The notes under the pieces: generated by a model
Database searches by the model: none
Seen by the model: the letters and a program-made list of their open reading frames with translations, nothing else
What the model was told of the DNA's origin: nothing
From: RBG-13-51-18 sp963739395
GTDB taxonomy: Bacteria > Chloroflexota > Dehalococcoidia > Dehalococcoidales > RBG-16-60-22
Assembly: GCA_963739395.1 (NCBI GenBank)
Contig: CAVUAE010000001.1
Coordinates: 1,302,001-1,366,000, forward strand
Direction: 5' to 3'
Length of the DNA: 64,000 nt
Made by a program: the position numbers and the translations under genes
Part shown: positions 1 to 7,889 of the stretch, piece after piece
Position numbering within the stretch: the stretch's first letter is position 1
Layout of the letters: each line of letters begins with the position of its first letter

Positions 1-755
1 AAGTCAGACTCCGATAGATGCCCAAAAGCTTCATGGGCGAAAACACCCGCCAGCATGGGGTCGAGGACGACTGTGTACTCACCGCCTTTCACTTGTGGTG
101 CGGAAAGTAAAGCCACCGCATTTTGGGCTATTTCTTTTACCTTCTGGTGAAGCCCTTGTATGGCTTTATAGTCCCCTAGACTCCCTAAGGAAAAGAATCC
201 TTGCTGTACGTTGCTATCTTTGGCGGCAATCGCCAAGATAAACAGGTTAACATCAACCCTTTCCTGAGTAATAAAGCTGCCTTCCGAGTTCAGGAATACC
301 ACCTTCTTACGTCCATCTGAATAGTAAATATTGGATGTTTGTATCTGCGGGATACTCCAGATGATTTCGTTGTATTCATCCAGTAATCGTTTCTTTTCTG
401 CCAGGGGGATGACAAGGGGGTCATTGGCAACGCTGTTTTTTACTTTTTCAACGGCAGGTTTTACCTGTGCTAAATTGCTTTTGCCAGTACCGGTGGACTG
501 CGCCTGTTCGACAGCCAGCGAGACGCGGTCGTTAAGCTTATTTAAGTTGTTAAAGCTGGTGAAGCCCCACCCCCCTTTAGCCAAAGCTCTAACGTTACCG
601 CCGGAAGCAGTGGAGCGGCCGATAGATTCCAGTACTTTACCGCGATAGATAATCGAACTACTCTGACTCTCCTCGAAGCGGGCTTCTAAATAGTCGGCTT
701 TACCCTTCTTAAGCTCGCCGGTAAGACTCTGGGCGATTTCTTCAATTTGTGGCAT
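1..755 (-). CDS. tldD: TldD/PmbA-family metalloprotease, N-terminal part
   Basis: The first 251 codons of this gene are present and it runs off the left edge of the window. TldD-type proteins are metalloproteases that mature modified peptides and degrade unfolded peptides, often as a TldD/TldE pair. Near the end of the visible part the translation reads FAHEAFGHLSE, which matches the family's zinc site HExxxH (His241, Glu242, His246). The start opens MPQIEEIAQSL, as is usual for TldD N-termini, and a GAGG ribosome binding site lies about 8 bases before the ATG. A consensus promoter lies upstream at 800-828. The partner gene, if any, would lie outside the window. The family is well supported. 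TldD rather than TldE/PmbA is chosen because the zinc motif is intact. Confidence 0.88.
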   Translation of the reverse strand, partial: MPQIEEIAQSLTGELKKGKADYLEARFEESQSSSIIYRGKVLESIGRSTASGGNVRALAKGGWGFTSFNNLNKLNDRVSLAVEQAQSTGTGKSNLAQVKPAVEKVKNSVANDPLVIPLAEKKRLLDEYNEIIWSIPQIQTSNIYYSDGRKKVVFLNSEGSFITQERVDVNLFILAIAAKDSNVQQGFFSLGSLGDYKAIQGLHQKVKEIAQNAVALLSAPQVKGGEYTVVLDPMLAGVFAHEAFGHLSESD

Positions 756-799
756 GTTTGTAACCTCTATAAAAGATGGAGTTTAGTACAGATAAGCTA

Positions 800-828
800 A
801 GTTTAACTAACGCCAGGCGGGATGTCAA
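800..828 (-). promoter_or_regulatory. Sigma-70-type promoter of the tldD-like gene
   Basis: On the minus strand a perfect TTGACA (-35, 823-828) is followed by a 17-base spacer and TAAACT (-10, 800-805). It lies about 45 bases before the ATG of the TldD-like gene. This is a prediction from consensus only. Confidence 0.65.
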
Positions 829-888
829 TTTGTATGAAATATGACGCGTGTCGGGGAGTTTATTCATTTAAAACTGTTTTGCTTGAAT

Positions 889-1317
889 CTAGGAACTTTC
901 AATAATGCTTTTAATTTCGTTGGCTAATGTGTGTAATTCAGGAGCCGGAGTGTTTCTTTTACCTTCAGCCTCAAATAGTTTTACAAAACAATACGTGCCC
1001 ATTGAACATTTGTTTTTGTGTTTTGGTATCAGATGAAAATGAACATGTTCAACCTTGTCACCTATAGATAAAAGGTAAGTCTTTTCACAATTATATTTCT
1101 TTTCTAGAGCTTTGGAGACTTTGATTATCAATTCGAAGACTGATTTATATTCATCTGGATTGATTTCTGATATTGACTTTTTGTGTTTTTTCAGAACAAC
1201 CGTACAATGGCCTTCTCTAAAATAATCTTCAAACAACGCTTTCGCATGCTTGTTTTCTAGAATAAGATTATTCAAATTGTCTTCAATCATCAGGTCACAA
1301 TACCAACAACTCTTCAT
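889..1317 (-). CDS. HIT (histidine triad) family protein
   Basis: The product has 142 residues. HIT proteins are nucleotide hydrolases or transferases acting on AMP derivatives and dinucleoside polyphosphates. The histidine triad is visible as HVHFHLIP (His91, His93, His95). The N-terminus carries CWYC (Cys4, Cys7), and a further Cys pair at 104 and 110 follows the triad; whether these bind a metal is not known. The gene starts with ATG after a GGAGGAGG ribosome binding site. By eye the gene is clearly richer in A+T than the acyl-CoA genes that follow, so it may have a different history. The exact substrate cannot be told from sequence. Confidence 0.85.
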   Translation of the reverse strand: MKSCWYCDLMIEDNLNNLILENKHAKALFEDYFREGHCTVVLKKHKKSISEINPDEYKSVFELIIKVSKALEKKYNCEKTYLLSIGDKVEHVHFHLIPKHKNKCSMGTYCFVKLFEAEGKRNTPAPELHTLANEIKSIIESS

Positions 1318-1430
1318 TTTTCGACCTCCTCCAATGCCTTTGAGTTAGGATACCAGGTTTCTTTGTTTGCCTCATTGTATCATAGTTAATTATGCTGGCT
1401 CTATAGTCGCTTCTATGTAGGGCATTTTGC

Positions 1431-1460
1431 TTGACACTCACACGTGAAAAAGCATAAACT
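1431..1460 (+). promoter_or_regulatory. Sigma-70-type promoter of the acyl-CoA cluster
   Basis: TTGACA (1431-1436) is followed by an 18-base spacer and TAAACT (1455-1460), about 100 bases before the enoyl-CoA hydratase start. Within the spacer the half-sites TCAC and GTGA face each other across two bases, which could be a regulator site. Predicted from consensus only. Confidence 0.55.
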
Positions 1461-1557
1461 ATTTACGGTGTTTTCCTTCTTGTTTACACTCCCTAACCTC
1501 GAAATATAACAGGTGCGCAATCCGAAGCATCCAATCGAAAAGAGAGGAGATAAGACT

Positions 1558-2340
1558 GTGACCTACAAGACTTTACTCTACGAGAAAAAAGATGGCGTCG
1601 CCATCGTTACGCTAAACCGACCAGATAAACTAAATGCTCTAAATAGTACTGTCTATCGAGAGCTTTACGATGCCTTCGAGGCAGCCGAGAACGACGACAA
1701 AGTCAGGGTGATTATCCTGACCGGCAGCGGCGATAAAGCCTTCGCCGCCGGTTCCGATGTTGCCGAAATGCAGAATATGGGACCGCTGGATGTGCAAAAA
1801 TTCATGGCTACTATCCGCAAAACATCCGACTTTATTTATAACCTGACCAAACCCACCATTGCCGCTATTCATGGTTACGCTTTAGGTGGCGGCTGCGAGC
1901 TTTCCATGTGCTGTGACTTGCGTATCTGCTCGGAAAAGGCTCGCTTTGGGCAGCCTGAAATTAACCTGGGTTTAATACCTGGCGCCAGCGGTACGCAGCG
2001 TCTGCCGCGTCTCATCGGGGCGGCTAAAGCTAAAGAACTTATTTTCACCGGCGACATGATTGACGCCGCTACGGCACTTAGCCTTGGTTTGGTGAATAAA
2101 GTCGTCCCGCCGGAAAAGTTGATGGAAGAAGCTATGGCTTGGGCGACTAAACTGGCAAGCAAGAGTGGACCCGTCCTGGCGCAGGCGAAAATGGCGATTA
2201 ATACTGGACTGGATACCGATTTAGCTACCGGACTTAATATGGAAACCAGGTGCAATGCCATCTGCTTTGCTACCGAAGACCGCAAAGAGGGCATGGACGC
2301 CTTTCTAGAAAAGCGTAAAGCGATATTTAAGAACAAATAA
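1558..2340 (+). CDS. crt: Enoyl-CoA hydratase (crotonase family)
   Basis: The 260-residue product belongs to the crotonase superfamily and probably adds water to a 2-enoyl-CoA, giving a 3-hydroxyacyl-CoA. Both catalytic glutamates are in place: Glu114 in GGGCELSM and Glu134 in GQPEINLGLIPG, with the oxyanion-hole segment AAGSD at 63-67. The open frame extends upstream to a GTG at 1513, but the GTG at 1558 is preferred because AGAGGAG lies eight bases before it and the protein then begins MTYKTL, as crotonases do. The next step of the pathway is encoded directly downstream. Chain-length preference cannot be read from sequence. Confidence 0.9.
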   Translation: MTYKTLLYEKKDGVAIVTLNRPDKLNALNSTVYRELYDAFEAAENDDKVRVIILTGSGDKAFAAGSDVAEMQNMGPLDVQKFMATIRKTSDFIYNLTKPTIAAIHGYALGGGCELSMCCDLRICSEKARFGQPEINLGLIPGASGTQRLPRLIGAAKAKELIFTGDMIDAATALSLGLVNKVVPPEKLMEEAMAWATKLASKSGPVLAQAKMAINTGLDTDLATGLNMETRCNAICFATEDRKEGMDAFLEKRKAIFKNK

Positions 2341-2344
2341 AAAA

Positions 2345-2437
2345 GTCATTCCCGCCCCGTATCAGAGTACGGGGTAAACTCCAGCGGGAATCCAACTCAT
2401 TAACCCCGCCTGGATTCCGTATCAAGTACGGAATGAC
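2345..2437. repeat. Dispersed palindromic repeat (GTCATTCC type)
   Basis: The element starts GTCATTCCCGC and ends GGAATGAC. It contains internal complementary blocks such as CCCGTATC/TACGGGG and CAGCGGGAATCC/GGATTCCGTA. Related elements occur at 6185-6294, 10976-11064, 18359-18424, 27209-27289, 27313-27340 and 57933-57960, always between genes. Confidence 0.75.
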
Positions 2438-2463
2438 AACATACATAAAGGAGGATTATTACC

Positions 2464-3318
2464 GTGGCAATTAAGAAAGTATTTGTGATTGGCGCAGGGA
2501 CGATGGGTAACGGCATCGCCCAGGTAACTGCCCAGGCAGGTTATGAAGTTACGATGTCCGATATAAAGGATGAGTTCATTCAAAAAGGTATGGCAGCTAT
2601 TGATAATAGTCTGGGTCGGTTGGTGAAAAAAGGAACGATGCAGGAAAGTGAAAAAGCGGCTATTATCGCGCGCATCAAGTCCACCACCGATAACAAGAAC
2701 GCTAAAGACGCCGACCTGGTTATCGAAGCGGCGCCGGAAATATTAGATTTAAAGAAGAATATTTTTAAACAGCTGGATGAGATATGCAAACCGGATGCCA
2801 TCCTCGCGACCAATACGTCGTCCCTACCCATTAGCGAAATCGCCACCGCTGTGAAAAATCCCGGCCGGTTTATCGGCATACACTTTATGAATCCGGTGCC
2901 GGTGATGAAAGGCGTCGAGGTTATCGTGGGCAAAAAGACGTCTCCCGCCACTCTTGAAGCCGCTAAAGAATACGTGAAAAAAATCGGTAAGGAGCCTTGC
3001 GAAGCGCAAGACCACGCCGGCTTTATCGTCTCGCGGCTGGTGGATGCTCTGATGAATGAGGCTTTTTGGTGCGTGATGGACGGCAATAAACCGGAGGAAG
3101 TGGATAAAGCCGTCAAACTCTGTCTCAATCACCCGATGGGACCACTAGAGCTATGCGACCTTGCTGGCGCCGATGTGGTGTTACACGGATTGGAAACAAT
3201 GCATACCGAGTTCGGCGACAGGCTTAAGCCCGCAACGCTTTTAACCGATATGGTTAAAAAAGGCAACCTCGGCCGTAAAACCGGCAAAGGCTTTTACGAC
3301 TATACTCAACAAAGATAG
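2464..3318 (+). CDS. hbd: 3-hydroxyacyl-CoA (3-hydroxybutyryl-CoA) dehydrogenase
   Basis: The 284-residue product oxidises an L-3-hydroxyacyl-CoA to the 3-ketoacyl-CoA with NAD(P)+, or runs the reverse reaction. The Rossmann motif GAGTMG is at residues 10-15. The conserved active-site histidine lies in GIHFMNPVP (His140), and the NTSSLPI segment precedes it. The C-terminal dimerisation domain ends GKGFYDYTQ, as usual for this family. Length is standard for stand-alone Hbd/PaaH enzymes. A GTG start is used after AAAGGAGG. It follows the hydratase gene, with one palindromic repeat between them, and precedes a methyltransferase and a thiolase, so it acts in the same acyl-CoA pathway. Confidence 0.93.
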   Translation: MAIKKVFVIGAGTMGNGIAQVTAQAGYEVTMSDIKDEFIQKGMAAIDNSLGRLVKKGTMQESEKAAIIARIKSTTDNKNAKDADLVIEAAPEILDLKKNIFKQLDEICKPDAILATNTSSLPISEIATAVKNPGRFIGIHFMNPVPVMKGVEVIVGKKTSPATLEAAKEYVKKIGKEPCEAQDHAGFIVSRLVDALMNEAFWCVMDGNKPEEVDKAVKLCLNHPMGPLELCDLAGADVVLHGLETMHTEFGDRLKPATLLTDMVKKGNLGRKTGKGFYDYTQQR

Positions 3319-3324
3319 TAAAAC

Positions 3325-3999
3325 ATGGTAAAAACTATAGAAAAATCGGTAAAGTCCAAGGGTTGGGACTGGTCTAAGGTCAAAGAAGACTATTGGACCA
3401 AACCCTCGGATGAGTTCCTTCCCGTGGCTTTAAGATGGAAGGAAATGGGAAAAAAGACCGTCCTCGACCTCGGTTGCGGCATAGGGCGGCATGCTCTTTT
3501 CCTGGCCGGCCTGGGCTTTGATGTTACCGCTGCGGACATATCCAGGGAAGGCATCGCCCAGCTGGAAAAAGAAGCCAAACGAAAAAAGCTGGACGGAAAA
3601 ATAAAAACCGTCGTTTGCGACATGCTGGAAATGCCTTTTGCGGATAATTCCTTCGACTGCGCGGTAGGGTTTCACTCCATATTTCATACCGATTACAAAG
3701 GGCTGAAAAAGGTAGTCGCTAAAATTACATACATACTCAAGAAACAAGGCCGGTTGTACCTCACTCTCAATTCAAAAAGCAACCCCGCATTTAAAGCCCC
3801 GGATAACATACCGGTTGACGACTATACCATCATCAGGAACTTCGGGGTGGAAAAGGGAATTCCCCATACTTTTCTTGACCATGACGACGTTGTCAGACTT
3901 TTAAAAGATTATAAACTCATTAAGTTACAGCAAATTTTCAACTATTTTAATGAATTCACCAGCGTTCATTTCTTTATAGAAGCGGAAAAGAAAAATTGA
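3325..3999 (+). CDS. Class I SAM-dependent methyltransferase
   Basis: The 224-residue product has the class I methyltransferase fold signature: motif I VLDLGCGIGRHA at 46-57, then an acidic end of strand 2 (VTAADIS) and a motif II/III region CDMLEMPFADNSFD. It starts only six bases after the dehydrogenase stop and lies before the thiolase, so it is probably co-transcribed with them. The substrate is unknown; the family includes enzymes acting on small molecules, quinone precursors and tellurite. Its place inside a beta-oxidation-type cluster is unusual, and I infer no specific role. Confidence 0.82.
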   Translation: MVKTIEKSVKSKGWDWSKVKEDYWTKPSDEFLPVALRWKEMGKKTVLDLGCGIGRHALFLAGLGFDVTAADISREGIAQLEKEAKRKKLDGKIKTVVCDMLEMPFADNSFDCAVGFHSIFHTDYKGLKKVVAKITYILKKQGRLYLTLNSKSNPAFKAPDNIPVDDYTIIRNFGVEKGIPHTFLDHDDVVRLLKDYKLIKLQQIFNYFNEFTSVHFFIEAEKKN

Positions 4000-4043
4000 A
4001 GCTTTATAAGCTTTAAAATATATACAGATAAAGGAAGGTAAAA

Positions 4044-5267
4044 ATGGCAAGTGATAAAGATGTTGTCATCGTAGCAGCGGCAAGGACGCCGTTCGGCAGG
4101 TTCGGCGGCTCGCTGCGGGATATCGATTATTATGAACTAGGCGCGATTCCGATGCGTGAGGTGGTCAAGAGAGCCGGCGTTAAACCGGATGTTGTTAACG
4201 AGGTGTTCTGGGGCGTCGGTGATACTTCTGCCTGCCGCGACCCTTATACCCCGGTCGCTGCTCGTCAGTCTTTAATCCGGGCGGGACTACCTCATGAAAC
4301 GGTGTCTATCTCTTTCGATATGGCTTGCGTCTCCGCCATGCACGCCGTGAAACTGGCGGCGATGGAAATAGCAACCGGAGAGATTGAATCCGCTATCGCC
4401 GGCGGCGCAGCGTCTTTCGGGCAGTCACCTTTTATAATGAGGGGACTCCGCTTCGGTGGTTTAGGCAGTAAGTTAGGTGACGTCAAGATGGAAGACCCGT
4501 TATTTGCCCTCGGTTATAAAGATTTCAATCCCGTTTCCGTAGATACCGATAACGTAGCCGCGGAATACGGTTTTACCCGTCAGGACTTAGACGAATGGGC
4601 GCTGCGCAGCCACCAGAACTACGGCAAAGCCTGGGAAGCCGGTAAATTTAAGGATGAAATGATGCCGATGTCCATCCCTCAACCCAAAGGCGACCCAAAG
4701 GTGTTGGATATCGACGAGCAGTACCGTCCCGGCTCGACCATGGAAGGGCTGGCCAAACTTAAGCCTATTTACAATACCAAGATGATTACCGCCGGCAATG
4801 CCCCCGGTCTTAACGACGGCGCTACGGCCATCTTGCTGATGACTCGCAAGCGCGCCAAGGAACTGGGCTTAAAGGTGCTCGGTATGGTCGTCGCTTCTAC
4901 TTCTATCGCTATGAATGCCAGCCGCATGCCGGAAGGTCCCGGCAACGCCATGCTTAAAGCCCTGCAAAAAGCCAACCTTAAATGGGACGACATGGCTATC
5001 ATGGAAATCAACGAAGCCTTTGCCGCCGTGCCGCTGGTTTCGATGAAGGTTGCGGCTAAAGGCGACGACAAACTTTATAAATCGTTATTCGATAAAATGA
5101 ACCTCAACGGCAGCGCCATCGCCATCGGGCATCCTAACACCGCCAGCGGCGCCAGGATTATCATGAATCTGATGTATGAGTTGCAGAGGAGAGGTGGCGG
5201 TTACGCGATGGGTTCTCTCTGCGGTGGTTTGGCGCAGGCAGATGCCTGTATTATTAAAGTTGAATAA
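4044..5267 (+). CDS. Thiolase (acetyl-CoA acetyltransferase type)
   Basis: The 407-residue product should cleave a 3-ketoacyl-CoA with CoA, or condense two acyl-CoAs. The nucleophilic cysteine is Cys95 in SFDMACVSAMHAV. The later family motifs are NEAFAAVPL, GHPNTASGAR and the C-terminal cysteine in GSLCGGLAQAD. The Cys motif CVSAMHAV and GHPNTASG differ slightly from the common CASGM and GHPxGxTG forms, so this may be a specialised thiolase subfamily. A clear AAGGAAGG site lies before the ATG. With the hydratase and dehydrogenase upstream it completes a three-step acyl-CoA module. Confidence 0.9.
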   Translation: MASDKDVVIVAAARTPFGRFGGSLRDIDYYELGAIPMREVVKRAGVKPDVVNEVFWGVGDTSACRDPYTPVAARQSLIRAGLPHETVSISFDMACVSAMHAVKLAAMEIATGEIESAIAGGAASFGQSPFIMRGLRFGGLGSKLGDVKMEDPLFALGYKDFNPVSVDTDNVAAEYGFTRQDLDEWALRSHQNYGKAWEAGKFKDEMMPMSIPQPKGDPKVLDIDEQYRPGSTMEGLAKLKPIYNTKMITAGNAPGLNDGATAILLMTRKRAKELGLKVLGMVVASTSIAMNASRMPEGPGNAMLKALQKANLKWDDMAIMEINEAFAAVPLVSMKVAAKGDDKLYKSLFDKMNLNGSAIAIGHPNTASGARIIMNLMYELQRRGGGYAMGSLCGGLAQADACIIKVE

Positions 5268-5270
5268 GAT

Positions 5271-5379
5271 GTCGTTGCGAGGAGTGTTTATGGTGAGTTT
5301 GTCGAACCAAAGTGACGTGGCAATCTCGATTATTAACTTCTATTTATCACAGGGATTACCACGCTTTGCTCGCAATGAC
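5271..5379. repeat. Dispersed palindromic repeat (TTGCGAGGAG type)
   Basis: It begins GTCGTTGCGAGGAG, contains a GTTTGTCGAACCA block and CGTGGCAATCTCG, and ends GCTCGCAATGAC, so the two ends are inverted copies. A second, shorter member lies at 25887-25943 and shares the TGTCGAACCA and CGTGGCAATCTC blocks. Confidence 0.72.
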
Positions 5380-5405
5380 ATAAAAAAGTTAAAAAGGAGT
5401 GATGC

Positions 5406-6170
5406 ATGGACGTAAGTCAATTTTCTCTAAAAGGTAAAGTCGCCCTGATTCTTGGAGGAGCAGGAGATATCGGCAAAGCCATCGCCGAGACCTACTCCGC
5501 TGCCGGCGCCGATGTTGTCATCAGCAGCCGCAAGCAGGAGAATCTGGATAAAGTTGCCGAGGAAATTAAAGCCAAGACCAAAGGCAAAGTCTTGGGCATA
5601 GCCGGACACCTCGGCAAACTTGATACAATCAAAACGCTGGTTGACGCCGTGATGAAGGAGTTTAAGCGTATCGATATCGTTGTCAATAGTTCCGGCTCGA
5701 GCTTCATGGTGCCTTTAACGGATGTCGAGGAATGGCAGTGGGACAACGTCATGAACGTTAACGTTAAAGGTCCCTTCTTCCTCTGCAAGCAAATCGCCCC
5801 TATCATGAAAGAGCAGGGCGGTGGTTGTATTATTAATATCACGTCATATATGGGCATTCGTACGGAGGAAACGCTGGGCGTCTATTGCATCAGCAAGGCG
5901 GCGGTTATACACATGACCCGTGTCATGGCTAAGGAATGGGGTAAGTGGAATATCCGCGTTAACTCCATCGCACCCGCCTGGGTGCATAGCCGACTTTCCG
6001 ACCCGTTTCTGCAAATGCCCGGCGTTAATGACCGCATGTTGGCGCAGACAGTTATCGGGCGCTTTGGCGAACCGGACGACGTGGCAGCGCTGGCTTTATA
6101 CCTGGCTTCCGATGCCGCGAAAAACCAGACGGCTGGACTCTTCCCGCTCGATTACGGTATGCTGACGTAG
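5406..6170 (+). CDS. SDR-family oxidoreductase
   Basis: The 254-residue product is a classical short-chain dehydrogenase/reductase, probably NAD(P)H-linked and acting on a hydroxyl or keto group. The cofactor loop reads LGGAGDIGK (17-24 region) in place of the usual TGxxxGIG. Ser147, Tyr160 and Lys164 (YCISK) form the catalytic set. VNSSGS replaces the usual NNAG. The C-terminus ends PLDYGML, close to the LDGG-type end of many SDRs. It follows the thiolase after one intergenic repeat and has an AAAAAGGAG site before its ATG. The substrate is not known; an acyl-CoA or ketone reductase would fit the neighbours. Confidence 0.87.
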   Translation: MDVSQFSLKGKVALILGGAGDIGKAIAETYSAAGADVVISSRKQENLDKVAEEIKAKTKGKVLGIAGHLGKLDTIKTLVDAVMKEFKRIDIVVNSSGSSFMVPLTDVEEWQWDNVMNVNVKGPFFLCKQIAPIMKEQGGGCIINITSYMGIRTEETLGVYCISKAAVIHMTRVMAKEWGKWNIRVNSIAPAWVHSRLSDPFLQMPGVNDRMLAQTVIGRFGEPDDVAALALYLASDAAKNQTAGLFPLDYGMLT

Positions 6171-6184
6171 GAAATATTTATAGT

Positions 6185-6294
6185 GTCATTCTGGCGAAAG
6201 CCAGAATCCATCAAAATAGGCAAACTAAAGAAAGTATTAGAAAATGGATTCCAGCCGGAGTTTACCCCGTACCGCGATACGGGGCTGGAATGAC
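6185..6294. repeat. Dispersed palindromic repeat (GTCATTCC type)
   Basis: The element runs from GTCATTCTGGCGAAAGCCAG to GGCTGGAATGAC and contains CCCCGTACCGCGATACGGGG as an internal hairpin. It sits between the two SDR genes. It ends 31 bases before the start of the second SDR gene. Confidence 0.75.
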
Positions 6295-6325
6295 ATTAGT
6301 ATCAAATCTAATAAGGAGGCTTAAT

Positions 6326-7069
6326 ATGGCTCTTCCATTACAAGGTAAAGTTGCTATGGTCACCGGCGCGAGACAAGGCTTGGGTAAATCGATTTCGCTA
6401 GGCATGGCGGAATCCGGCGCCGACCTCGTAATATGCGACCGTATTACCGATGACGGCAAACTCGCGGAAACCGCTGGAGAAATCGAGAAGATGGGACGCA
6501 AAACCCTGTCCCTGGGCGGCGATATCACAATTGAAGAGGACGTCACTAACGTCGTCAATAAGGCGCTAGAGAAGTTCGGTAAAATAGATATACTGGTCAA
6601 CAATGCCGGCGTCACATCACAGGACTCTTTCGATAAAATGACCTATAAGCGGTGGCGTCTTATCCTTTCCGTCAATCTGGACGGTACTTTTCTTTGTTCC
6701 AAGATAGTCCTGCCGCATATGTTAGAAAAGAAAAACGGCATGATTATTAATGTATCATCAATACTCGCTAAAGAAATCCATATGAACATCGCCTATGGCG
6801 TCACTAAGTCTGCTGTGGAGCGGTTCACTCTTGGATTGGCGCGAGAAGTACGGCGCGAGGAGGGTATCGCGATTGCTTGCATCCGGCCTTACTTCGTTAA
6901 AACCGAAGTGGTTATGGGCTTTATGGAAGGGCATGATACCAGCAACTTCGAAGAGCCGATTATCTGGCAGAAATATCCGGCGCTATTGGCAGCATCCAAA
7001 CCGCAGGACGTCACCGGTAAGATATGGGATAAAACCGCTTTAGAGGAAAAGTTCGGTAAAGTAGAGTAG
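6326..7069 (+). CDS. SDR-family oxidoreductase
   Basis: The 247-residue product is a second classical SDR. The cofactor loop is TGARQGLG (13-20), followed by NNAG at 92-95, Ser144/Ser145 and the catalytic pair Tyr157/Lys161 (YGVTK). The open frame extends to an ATG at 6290 inside the upstream repeat. The ATG at 6326 is chosen because AAGGAGG lies at 6313-6319 and the protein then begins MALPLQGKVAMVTG. It is the last gene of the acyl-CoA cluster. The two SDRs are clearly different from each other, so they probably act on different substrates or cofactors. Confidence 0.87.
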   Translation: MALPLQGKVAMVTGARQGLGKSISLGMAESGADLVICDRITDDGKLAETAGEIEKMGRKTLSLGGDITIEEDVTNVVNKALEKFGKIDILVNNAGVTSQDSFDKMTYKRWRLILSVNLDGTFLCSKIVLPHMLEKKNGMIINVSSILAKEIHMNIAYGVTKSAVERFTLGLAREVRREEGIAIACIRPYFVKTEVVMGFMEGHDTSNFEEPIIWQKYPALLAASKPQDVTGKIWDKTALEEKFGKVE

Positions 7070-7105
7070 ATGAGGTATTACTGGCATTTTGCCACTCTTT
7101 ATCTC

Positions 7106-7273
7106 TTAACGCCTAAACCGTATATTATTGATAAACATGGTTAGAATTTGGTTTCTTTCCATTTGCTTATATGGGTCTTTGGAAGTATTCCTTAACTCTT
7201 CTATCTTTTGCTTGTTATAATCCTTGTTTGAAATACTAAACAATGCTATTAATTTCTGAAAAAACTTTTTCAT
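7106..7273 (-). CDS. Possible small protein, unknown
   Basis: A minus-strand ATG at 7273 opens a 55-residue frame beginning MKKFFQKLIALFSI and ending NNIRFRR. It is rich in Lys, Asn and Ile, and no family was recognised. There is no good ribosome binding site just before the ATG. A TTGACA lies further upstream on the same strand (7339-7344) without a well-placed -10. It may be a chance frame in A+T-rich DNA. Confidence 0.22.
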   Translation of the reverse strand: MKKFFQKLIALFSISNKDYNKQKIEELRNTSKDPYKQMERNQILTMFINNIRFRR

Positions 7274-7387
7274 AATGTCACACTTTTATAGCTTAAGATA
7301 TAAATTCTATCTTCCCCCTTTTATAGAATAGCACATATTGTCAAGTTAAAGTAGATGATATTGTGTGTGAATTAGTACGATGTCTTA

Positions 7388-7396
7388 TGATACAAT
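7388..7396 (+). promoter_or_regulatory. Possible extended -10 element for the lipoprotein gene
   Basis: TGATACAAT is an extended -10 box (TG, one base, TACAAT) about 45 bases before the lipoprotein start. No convincing -35 box was seen at the right distance. Confidence 0.4.
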
Positions 7397-7439
7397 TTTC
7401 TAAAGGAATATCTGTTGCAAAAACAGATGAGGTATAAGA

Positions 7440-7889
7440 ATGCGTAAAATCATTTTAGTTGCTGCTATTGCCATGATGTTAGTAATTGTAACTTTTGTTG
7501 GGTGCGGTCAATCCCAATCTAAAACTTCGGACACCACGCCCACAGTCACAGCGCCGGCTTATGCCCAACCGATAACCGAGGCGATGTTGAAGGCATTAAG
7601 TACAGGAGATTACCAAAGTTATCGTCTTTATATGAGTAAAAATATGACATTAATGACAACGGAAGATGTGTTTAAAGTTTTTTACGATTTTTATAGCACG
7701 AGACTCGGCGATTATGTATCTATGAAGTTTTCCGATGTTAAAGTAGAAGGCGATAAGACTACCGTAGTATATAAAGCTAAATACAGTCTTGAGGATGATG
7801 TTATCGTGACTGTCGTCTTTACAAGTAACAGCGGGAAGCCCTTGGTGGATGATTTATATCTGAACTCTCCCAAGCTGTGGGAGCATTAG
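7440..7889 (+). CDS. Putative lipoprotein, NTF2-like/DUF3887-like
   Basis: The 149-residue product has a lipoprotein signal: Arg2-Lys3, a hydrophobic stretch to about residue 20, then TFVGCG with Cys22 as the likely lipidated residue. A Ser/Thr/Pro linker follows to about residue 40. The rest (ITEAMLKALSTGDY, then alternating strands) resembles the small cone-shaped NTF2-like domains of DUF3887-type extracytoplasmic proteins, but this is only a resemblance. It should sit on the outer face of the cytoplasmic membrane. The gene ends overlapping the stop of nuoN by four bases in convergent orientation. Confidence 0.7.
   Translation: MRKIILVAAIAMMLVIVTFVGCGQSQSKTSDTTPTVTAPAYAQPITEAMLKALSTGDYQSYRLYMSKNMTLMTTEDVFKVFYDFYSTRLGDYVSMKFSDVKVEGDKTTVVYKAKYSLEDDVIVTVVFTSNSGKPLVDDLYLNSPKLWEH

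Larger units (their letters stand above)
7070..7439. other. Non-coding or weakly coding A+T-rich spacer
   Basis: This 370-base stretch separates the acyl-CoA cluster from the lipoprotein gene. It is much richer in A+T than its surroundings. It holds a short minus-strand open frame at 7106-7273 and a likely promoter for the lipoprotein gene near its right end. No RNA gene or known repeat was recognised. Confidence 0.5.

Noticed and set aside
331..648. Plus-strand frame of 105 codons opposite the TldD-like gene
   Set aside because: It is the antisense of a recognisable coding sequence and has no family features of its own.
2341..2463. CRISPR-like repeats
   Set aside because: The repeats are single, scattered, palindromic and differ in length. 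There is no regular repeat-spacer array and no cas gene.
5176..5415. Plus-strand frame of 79 codons across the thiolase end and the repeat
   Set aside because: It overlaps the thiolase C-terminus in another frame and then runs through an intergenic repeat; no protein features are seen.
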